Positions 6,860-11,964 of a stretch of DNA of 11,964 nt are shown piece after piece (positions within the stretch are counted from its first letter, which is position 1; every line of letters begins with the position of its first letter). Location: contig JAEZBF010000315.1 of the NCBI GenBank assembly GCA_023427545.1, positions 1 through 11,964 of the forward strand. Direction: 5' to 3'. The stretch is from Pseudomonadota bacterium. GTDB lineage: Bacteria; Pseudomonadota; Alphaproteobacteria; Rhizobiales; Devosiaceae. The position numbers and the translations under genes are program-made. The notes under the pieces were generated by a model. It did no database searches, had not been told where the DNA came from, and saw only the letters and a program-made list of their open reading frames with translations.

Positions 6860-8626
6860 ATGACCACGGCACAGCTTCTGGCGTTCGGCATCATCGCCCT
6901 GATGATGGCGGGGTTCATTTGGGGCCGGCTGCGCTACGATCTTGTGGCGGTGCTTGCGCTTCTGGCCGCTTTTGCGACCGGCATCGTTGCGCCCGAAGCT
7001 GCCTTTTCGGGCTTCTCCGACGACATCGTGATCATCGTTGGCAGTGCGCTTGTGGTTAGCGCGGCGATCGCCCGCTCGGGTATCCTCGATCGTGTGCTGC
7101 GTCGCTACGCGCCCGAGATCAGCACGCCGCGCGTGCAGCTGCTCATTCTGGTGGCGTCGGTGACGATGCTCTCCGCTTTCGTCAAGAACATCGGCGCGTT
7201 GGCCATCATGATGCCGATTGCGTTCCAGATGGCCCGCCGCTCCGGCGTCTCCCCCTCGATGTTCCTCATGCCGATGGCGTTCGGCTCGTTGCTCGGCGGC
7301 CTGATGACCCAGGTCGGAACCTCGCCCAACATCATCGTTTCCCGTGTCCGCGAGCAGATGATCGGCGTGCCGTTCCACATGTTCGATTTCACCCCGGTCG
7401 GCGTTGTTCTCGCTGTCGTAGGCGTGGCTTTCCTCGCCCTCTTCTACTGGCTGCTTCCCAGGCGCGAGCGTGAAGGCGGCACGCTCGATGAAGCCATCAA
7501 GATCAAGAACTACACCACCGAGGCCGCCGTCACCGAGGACTCCAGGGTCGCCGATGGCACCGTCAGCGACGTCCAGAAGCTGGGCGGCGGACAGGCGATG
7601 GTGCTGGGCATCATTGGTCCCAACGGCCGGCGGCGCACGCCCCTGCCCGATGCCCAGATCCGAGTGGGCGATGTGCTGCTGCTCGAGGGCGAGCCTGAAG
7701 GCCTCGACAAGATCGTTTCACAGGGCCGCCTGCAGCTCTCCAATAGGGACGCTGAAGACCCCGAGGACCAGATCGGCGTGGTCGAGGCGGTGATCGGCAA
7801 CAGCTCCGGGCTCATCGGCCGCACCGTGCGTGAGCTCGCCCTGTTCGACCGCAGCGGGCTGAGCCTGCTCGCCATCTCCCGCCGCAACAAACGCTTCACA
7901 GAGCGGCTGGGCCAGATCCGGTTCGAGAACGGCGACGTCATCGTGCTGCAGGGCAACCTGCGGGCGCTGCCCGAGCTGCTGCGCGAGTGGGACTGCCTGC
8001 CGCTGGTCGAACGCGGCTTGAAGCTCGGCACCATCCGCCACGGCGCCATCCCGCTCGTGATACTCCTCGGTGCCATGGCGGCGACGGCACTGGGGGTGGT
8101 GCCGGTTGCGGTCGCATTCTTTGCCGCGGCCGTGCTCATGGTGCTGACCGGCGCGCTGCCGCTGCGGGAGGTCTATTCGCACCTCGATGCTCCGATCCTG
8201 ATCATGCTCGCGGCACTGATCCCGGTGGCGGACTCTCTGCGGACGACCGGCGGCACAGATATCCTCGCCGACTGGCTGTCGATGACCGCGCAGATCCTGC
8301 CGGCCTGGGGCGCGGTTGCGCTGATCCTCGTCGCGGCGATGGCGGTGACGCCGTTCCTCAACAACGCGGCAACGGTGCTGGTGATGGCCCCGATCGCGGC
8401 GGCTTTCGCAACCGACCTGGGCTACGCGCCGGAGGCGTTCCTGATGGCGGTCGCAATCGGCGCCGGCTGCGACTTCCTCACCCCGATCGGCCACCAGTGC
8501 AACACGCTGGTCATGGGGCCGGGCGGCTATCGCTTCGGCGACTACTGGAGGCTCGGCCTGCCGCTCTCGATCCTGGTGGTGCTCGTTGCCGTCCCGAGCC
8601 TGCTGCTGGTCTGGCCGATCGCCTGA
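6860..8626 (+). CDS. SLC13/DASS-type transporter with two central RCK_C (TrkA-C) domains
   Basis: This 588-residue inner-membrane protein has two membrane halves flanking a soluble insert. The N-terminal half (about 1-200) has SAFVKNIGALAIMMP (105-119) and VGTSPN (152-157). The C-terminal half (about 395-588) repeats these as TPFLNNAATVLVMAP (497-511) and TPIGHQCN (541-548), the paired ion/substrate loops of the divalent anion:Na+ symporter fold. The insert, about 205-385, reads as two RCK_C regulatory domains, each ending in a GDV-(L/I)-hydrophobic-(E/Q)G pattern (270-278, and GDVIVLQG at 358-365). Proteins of this layout include cyanobacterial and algal SLC13-like sulfate transporters, but the substrate here is not determined. 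The start is set by the strong ribosome site. It probably belongs to its own transcript or is read through from ligC, and it converges on the DsrE-family gene with 3 nt between stops. Confidence 0.92.
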   Translation: MTTAQLLAFGIIALMMAGFIWGRLRYDLVAVLALLAAFATGIVAPEAAFSGFSDDIVIIVGSALVVSAAIARSGILDRVLRRYAPEISTPRVQLLILVASVTMLSAFVKNIGALAIMMPIAFQMARRSGVSPSMFLMPMAFGSLLGGLMTQVGTSPNIIVSRVREQMIGVPFHMFDFTPVGVVLAVVGVAFLALFYWLLPRREREGGTLDEAIKIKNYTTEAAVTEDSRVADGTVSDVQKLGGGQAMVLGIIGPNGRRRTPLPDAQIRVGDVLLLEGEPEGLDKIVSQGRLQLSNRDAEDPEDQIGVVEAVIGNSSGLIGRTVRELALFDRSGLSLLAISRRNKRFTERLGQIRFENGDVIVLQGNLRALPELLREWDCLPLVERGLKLGTIRHGAIPLVILLGAMAATALGVVPVAVAFFAAAVLMVLTGALPLREVYSHLDAPILIMLAALIPVADSLRTTGGTDILADWLSMTAQILPAWGAVALILVAAMAVTPFLNNAATVLVMAPIAAAFATDLGYAPEAFLMAVAIGAGCDFLTPIGHQCNTLVMGPGGYRFGDYWRLGLPLSILVVLVAVPSLLLVWPIA

Positions 8627-8629
8627 GTT

Positions 8630-9082
8630 CTATGGACGAATGTAGGCGTAGCCCTGCATCTGAAGCCGGTGCAGGCGCACGACACCGCCTTCGTCGATTC
8701 GCACGAAGCCGGGCAGCAGGTCCGCCGGGCTGAGTTTCTGGGCATCGAGCGTATTGCCGCAGGCCTCCAGCACGACCCCTGCCGTCTGCGCCCGGCGCAG
8801 CCGGCGCGTCAGGTCGGGATCGGCACGCGATGTGCGGAAGGCGAGCAGCGCCGGGCCGTTGACCACAAGAACGATCTCCACCTTGTCCGCACCGCCCATG
8901 CCCTCGATGTGGTTGGCAATGTTGCCCAGCGCGAACTTGACCTTCTCGACGTCCGAGAGGTGATAGGCCACCCGCGGCCGCTGAGGCTCCTCGGCCCTGG
9001 CCGAGAATGCCGCACCGCCAGCTGCGGCTGCCGCGATAAGCCGCGGGAAGATGCCGCGCCTGCTGACCCGGGGCTCAGCCAT
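8630..9082 (-). CDS. Exported DsrE/DsrF-family protein
   Basis: This 150-residue protein has an N-terminal export signal with a twin arginine (VSRRGIF at 6-12, then an Ala/Gly-rich hydrophobic run, cleavage near SARA|EE at 30), so Tat export is possible. The mature part follows the DsrE fold: AYHLSDVEKVKFALGN, a beta strand VEIVLVVNGPALLAF, and the conserved LEACGNTL with C108, the only cysteine. DsrE-family proteins can carry sulfur as a cysteine persulfide; whether this exported form does so is unknown. The ATG at 9082 is chosen because it gives the signal peptide directly and overlaps the stop of the upstream gene by 8 nt (ATGGCTGA), a coupling arrangement. An upstream start at 9115 would add eleven residues that fit no pattern. 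Confidence 0.87.
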   Translation of the reverse strand: MAEPRVSRRGIFPRLIAAAAAGGAAFSARAEEPQRPRVAYHLSDVEKVKFALGNIANHIEGMGGADKVEIVLVVNGPALLAFRTSRADPDLTRRLRRAQTAGVVLEACGNTLDAQKLSPADLLPGFVRIDEGGVVRLHRLQMQGYAYIRP

Positions 9083-9653
9083 GGTTGGCGAAGAGCGCCT
9101 TGAGCGCCTCGTCATAGGCCAGGGGTTCGCACTCCTTAAGATCGGTGCGGGTCAGCTTGAACGTCTTGTCGTCGCTCCCGAACGCCGCCTCCGCGGGCGT
9201 GTCGTCGGAATCGGATTCCGGATCCCACGTCCGCGCCCCGTCGGGAATGTCGACCAGCACGGTGTCGGCATCGCGCAGCCTCACCCCGATGATCCCGCCG
9301 GCGCAGTCGATCCCGCAACCGAGCGACACTGTACCGACCTCGACCGAACTACATGTGCCCGAAACCCTTAACTGCTTGTTCAGCCCACGAAACTCGACCC
9401 CAATCGATGCCGAGTACCCTCCCCCCTCCTCCGCGGGCCAGCGATCGACCATAAGAACCATGTCGGTGACGTTCTGCTTGGGATGGGCTTTGAGGTGGGC
9501 CTTGTCGTAGTGACGGATGAAGCAGGCCGCGGCGCGCCCGGTACCCGAGTTGACGCCGAACAGCGCGTCATCGACCACCGCGTCGCCAGCGTGGGCGGGT
9601 GCAATGGCCCCCGCCAATCCACAAACTATCGTGGCTGCAATCAGAGCGCGCAT
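9075..9653 (-). CDS. Exported cysteine-containing protein of unknown function
   Basis: I do not recognise this 192-residue protein. It has a clear Sec signal peptide (MRALIAATIVCGLAGAIAPAHA, cleavage after A22). The mature part contains five cysteines (C44, C101, C113, C117, C175), among them a CGIDC motif, which suggests disulfides in the periplasm or a redox or metal role. The segment VTDMVLMVDRW resembles a beta strand, and the region 143-160 is acidic (DPESDSDDTP). The ATG at 9651-9653 has GGAGG five bases upstream and is certain. That ribosome site lies inside a hairpin (see 9659-9687). The stop overlaps the ATG of the DsrE-family gene, so both exported proteins are probably made from one mRNA and may act together. 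Confidence 0.85.
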   Translation of the reverse strand: MRALIAATIVCGLAGAIAPAHAGDAVVDDALFGVNSGTGRAAACFIRHYDKAHLKAHPKQNVTDMVLMVDRWPAEEGGGYSASIGVEFRGLNKQLRVSGTCSSVEVGTVSLGCGIDCAGGIIGVRLRDADTVLVDIPDGARTWDPESDSDDTPAEAAFGSDDKTFKLTRTDLKECEPLAYDEALKALFANHG

Positions 9654-9658
9654 TTCGA

Positions 9659-9687
9659 CCTCCCCGCGAGCTTGTGCTGGCGGGGAG
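9659..9687 (-). promoter_or_regulatory. Hairpin covering the Shine-Dalgarno of the exported cysteine protein
   Basis: On the minus-strand RNA, CUCCCCGC (9687-9680) pairs perfectly with GCGGGGAG (9667-9660). One C-C mismatch follows, then AGC/GCU and a four-base ACAA loop. The 3' arm contains most of GGGGAGG, the ribosome site five bases before AUG at 9653. Folding would hide it. There is no U-run after the stem, so it is not a normal terminator. It lies 33 nt past the stop of the lytic transglycosylase. Confidence 0.65.
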
Positions 9688-9719
9688 TTACAGGGGAGTG
9701 GCTGAACCGGCGGTGAATG

Positions 9720-10937
9720 TCAGCCGCGGAGGGCGGCGAGGAGGTTGCCCCCGACGTGGCCGTCCGCCAGCAGGCCGGCGCGGGCCTGCCAGTCCATAAC
9801 GGCAGCACGGGTCTTCGGACCGAGAACGCCGTCCGTCGCGCCGATCGAATACCCCTTCCGCGTCAGGAGCTTCTGGACCTCCATTCGGCCGTCCGAAGTC
9901 AGTGCGCTGTCCTCTGGCCACGCCACAGCGAAATCGCCACCGCCGATGATCCGATCCGCAAGGTGACCCACGGCGAGCGCGTAAAGGTTGGAATTGTTGT
10001 AGCGCTTGATGACGCCGAAGTTCGGGAGCACGAGGAACACCGGCCCCCGTCCACCCATCGGCATGAGCACCTTGGCGCTATCAGTGGCGCGCGGGAAGGC
10101 TTTGCCGTTGGCGCGCCGCACACCCTGGGCAGCCCACTCGCCGAGCGACAGGTTGGTCTCGCTCCAGACCTGCGCATAGTTGAAGCTCTTTGGCAGCTTT
10201 ACCTCGTAGCCCCACGTCTCACCTAACCTCCAGCCGAATTCGCGTAGGTAGTTCGCGGTTGAGGCCTGCGCATCGGGTATGGAGTTCCAGATGTCCTTGT
10301 GCCCATCGCCCTTGAAGTCGACGGCGTAGCGCATGAAGCTCGTCGGCATGAATTGGGGATGGCCCATGGCGCCCGCCCAGGAGCCGATCATATCGCGCGG
10401 CTGCACATGCCCGCCGGCCAGCACCTGAAGTGACGTGAGGAGCTCCTCACGGAAGTAGCTGGCGCGATAGCCGCCATAGACCAAAGTGGCGAGTGCATGG
10501 ACCGTGTTGGTGTCGCCCATGTAACCGCCGAAGTTTGTCTCGATGCCCCAGATCGCGAGCACCGCTTCGGGTTGTACGCCGTAGCGCTTGGCAACTGCAG
10601 ACAGCGTCTGCGACCACTCCTTGCGCATGGCGCGGCCAGTGACGATCCGCTTGTCGTTGACGCGCTTGGTCACGTATTCGGCGGCAGTGTTCGCGCTCTC
10701 GGGCTGCTTCTTCGTCAGTGCCATGACCGATTGGAGCGGGCTGAAGCCATCCATCGCAGCCGTGAACACCTTGCGCGACACGCCCCTCCCCTGCGCCTCC
10801 GCCCACACCCCATCGACGAAGCTCGACACGCTTCGCGCGAACACGGGCGTTACGGCTGCGGAGGCAACCAGTGCGGCGCCGCCGGCAAGAACCGAACGGC
10901 GCGAGAGAAACGTGGGCTCGGTAGCTACACGGAACAT
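9720..10937 (-). CDS. Lytic murein transglycosylase, MltB family (SLT_2 plus C-terminal PG-binding domain)
   Basis: This 405-residue protein cleaves peptidoglycan glycan strands to 1,6-anhydromuramyl products in the periplasm. It has an N-terminal signal with a twin arginine (LSRRSVLAGG at 11-20, cleavage near VFA|RS at 34), possibly Tat-dependent. The MltB/SLT_2 catalytic domain spans about 37-330, with the catalytic glutamate E133 in AIWGIETNFG and the downstream signatures SWAGAMGHPQFMPTSF (186-201) and DGHKDIWNSIPDAQAS. The last 60 residues form a peptidoglycan-binding (PF01471-type) domain with DGVLGPKTRAAV. The ATG at 10937 is chosen because GAGGG lies a few bases upstream; an in-frame GTG at 10949 falls within that ribosome site. 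It is the first gene after the rRNA terminator and has a CtrA box and inverted repeats upstream, which suggests cell-cycle control. Confidence 0.92.
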   Translation of the reverse strand: MFRVATEPTFLSRRSVLAGGAALVASAAVTPVFARSVSSFVDGVWAEAQGRGVSRKVFTAAMDGFSPLQSVMALTKKQPESANTAAEYVTKRVNDKRIVTGRAMRKEWSQTLSAVAKRYGVQPEAVLAIWGIETNFGGYMGDTNTVHALATLVYGGYRASYFREELLTSLQVLAGGHVQPRDMIGSWAGAMGHPQFMPTSFMRYAVDFKGDGHKDIWNSIPDAQASTANYLREFGWRLGETWGYEVKLPKSFNYAQVWSETNLSLGEWAAQGVRRANGKAFPRATDSAKVLMPMGGRGPVFLVLPNFGVIKRYNNSNLYALAVGHLADRIIGGGDFAVAWPEDSALTSDGRMEVQKLLTRKGYSIGATDGVLGPKTRAAVMDWQARAGLLADGHVGGNLLAALRG

Positions 10938-10963
10938 GGGTGCCCTCACTCATCCGGCGCGAT

Positions 10964-10991
10964 TTGCATCAGTACACGGATGCAATGCATC
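10964..10991. repeat. Overlapping inverted repeats (TTGCATC / GATGCAA / TGCATC)
   Basis: TTGCATC (10964-10970) and GATGCAA (10979-10985) are perfect 7-bp inverted arms separated by 8 nt. GATGCA then overlaps a second palindrome with TGCATC (10986-10991). The half-site therefore appears three times in 28 nt, 27-54 nt before the ATG of the transglycosylase. It could be an operator or an RNA hairpin in the leader. Confidence 0.6.
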
Positions 10992-11008
10992 GATTCTGCG
11001 GCAGCCGA

Positions 11009-11023
11009 TTAAGATCGAGTTAA
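11009..11023. promoter_or_regulatory. CtrA-type binding site (TTAA-N7-TTAA) upstream of the lytic transglycosylase
   Basis: TTAA at 11009-11012 and TTAA at 11020-11023 are separated by exactly seven bases, the full consensus of the alphaproteobacterial cell-cycle regulator CtrA. The site lies 72-86 nt upstream of the ATG at 10937. A GATTC (GANTC, the CcrM methylation site) is found at 10992-10996 between them. Position and spacing fit a regulator overlapping a promoter, but I see no strong -10 hexamer. Confidence 0.6.
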
Positions 11024-11241
11024 AGTTGCGTTCGCGTGTACGTGATCGCGTGCTCTGAAAGGAGGATTTCCTGTGAGTTAACGCGCCATACGGCGCCAAC
11101 TGCCGCGATCGGAGGCGTCCCGCTGGCGAATGCAAGAGATCGGCGAAGGGGCGCCGCTTGGATTGAAGGCTGCGGCGCGCCGGCATGCCCGACGGCCGAA
11201 CGCGATGCTCACCGTCTTGGATAGATGCAGCGCTGATCTCG

Positions 11242-11277
11242 CGCGGGAGCTCCTTCGAGCGCGGCAGCTCCTTCGAC
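11242..11277. repeat. 18-nt tandem duplication in the intergenic region
   Basis: Two adjacent 18-nt units (11242-11259 and 11260-11277) match at 16 of 18 bases and share AGCTCCTTCGA. There are only two copies and no gene around them. Confidence 0.75.
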
Positions 11278-11324
11278 GAGCAGACGGAGCTCAGTCTGAA
11301 GCCCGCGACGCGCAGGGTGCCGGA

Positions 11325-11361
11325 TAAACAAAAACCCCGCGGCCTTGCGGCAGCGGGGTTT
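11325..11361 (-). terminator. Intrinsic terminator of the rRNA operon
   Basis: On the minus strand AAACCCCGC (11361-11353) pairs with GCGGGGTTT (11340-11332). A mismatch and GCC/GGC extend the stem to a four-base loop. The stem is followed by a T-rich run (TTTTTGTTTA). It lies about 40 nt past the 3' end of the 5S rRNA. On the plus strand there is no T-run, so it acts for the rRNA transcript. Confidence 0.9.
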
Positions 11362-11401
11362 CGTGTAGCTTCGTTCGTATCGAGACCGAATGGACTTGGC
11401 A

Positions 11402-11520
11402 GACCTGGCAGTGACCTACTCTCCCAAGACTTGAGTCTTAGTACCATTGGCGCTGAAGGATTTAACGGTCGAGTTCGGGATGGGATCGGGTTCTGAGCCC
11501 TTCGCAATAGCCACCAGGTC
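11402..11520 (-). rRNA. rrf: 5S ribosomal RNA
   Basis: On the minus strand the 119-nt sequence begins GACCTGGTGGC and ends GCCAGGTC, so the ends pair as the 5S terminal stem (GACCTGG with CCAGGTC). Internal 5S landmarks are present: CCCGATCCCATCCCGAACTC, then CGTTAAA, and GGGAGAGTAGGTC near the 3' end. It follows the 23S gene after a spacer of about 100 nt and precedes the terminator, with no tRNA between. The ends are set from the stem and may be off by a base or two. Confidence 0.95.
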
Positions 11521-11621
11521 GACGAAGTCCATTCGGGTGAATTTTGGTTTTGGGTTTGGGATCGCTTGGATCCTGATGTCTCTGACCGTCTCGGCCAACC
11601 CGCCACTGCGGGCATGGATTA
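11521..11621 (-). other. 23S-5S spacer of the rRNA operon
   Basis: This spacer of about 100 nt has T-rich plus-strand sequence and no tRNA or open reading frame. It presumably carries processing sites for the rRNA precursor. Confidence 0.7.

Positions 11622-11964
<343 letters not shown>

Larger units (their letters stand above)
10938..11324. other. 387-nt non-coding region between lytic transglycosylase and rRNA terminator
   Basis: I see no convincing gene here. Short open frames on both strands lack recognisable products and several run on into the 5S rRNA. The region holds the control sequences for the transglycosylase (inverted repeats at 10964-10991, a GATTC site at 10992-10996, a CtrA box at 11009-11023), an isolated plus-strand AAAGGAGG at 11058-11065, and an 18-nt tandem duplication at 11242-11277. 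Confidence 0.7.

Noticed and set aside
9660..9687. Hairpin as an intrinsic terminator for the lytic transglycosylase
   Set aside because: No T-run follows on either strand and the stem runs into the next ribosome site, so a translational role fits better.
11130..11327. 65-codon plus-strand frame in the intergenic region, with GGAGG upstream
   Set aside because: The GGAGG lies about 14 nt before the ATG, too far, and the Ala/Arg-rich product resembles nothing I know.
10950..11615. 221-codon minus-strand open frame
   Set aside because: It crosses the 5S rRNA and the terminator and has no recognisable product.

Overview
This window looks like ordinary chromosome from a GC-rich alphaproteobacterium, most likely of the Hyphomicrobiales; I cannot name the genus. 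The evidence is the 3' end of a 23S rRNA and a 5S rRNA of alphaproteobacterial type at the right edge, a CtrA-type TTAA-N7-TTAA box, and protein families typical of that group. I see no insertion sequence, prophage, CRISPR array, toxin-antitoxin pair or tRNA.

Layout, left to right. Positions 1-2121 hold two tandem, diverged copies of a GT39 (ArnT/PMT-like) membrane glycosyltransferase on the minus strand. The second copy runs off the left edge and appears to use a CTG start overlapping the stop of the first. Positions 2194-3201 (minus) hold a YajO-like aldo/keto reductase. Divergent from it, 3321-4169 (+) encodes a secreted protein with two DUF2059-like repeats. It converges, with 3 nt between stop codons, on an exported alpha/beta-hydrolase (4173-5174, minus). 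Next come three plus-strand genes: a small membrane protein (5325-5663), a stand-alone LigC-type ATP-dependent DNA ligase (5669-6736), and an SLC13-type transporter with two RCK_C domains (6860-8626). The transporter converges, again with 3 nt between stops, on a minus-strand set: an exported DsrE-family protein (8630-9082), an exported cysteine-containing protein of unknown function (9075-9653) and an MltB-type lytic transglycosylase (9720-10937). A 387-nt non-coding stretch and an intrinsic terminator separate these from the end of an rRNA operon (5S and 23S, minus strand).

The genes do not form one obvious pathway. Several concern the envelope: the glycosyltransferases, the lytic transglycosylase, the exported proteins and the transporter. 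The most interesting signals are regulatory or architectural: a perfect CtrA box with a GANTC site and an inverted repeat upstream of the lytic transglycosylase, a hairpin covering the Shine-Dalgarno of the exported cysteine protein, and the CTG start. I did not find a convincing new biological system here.
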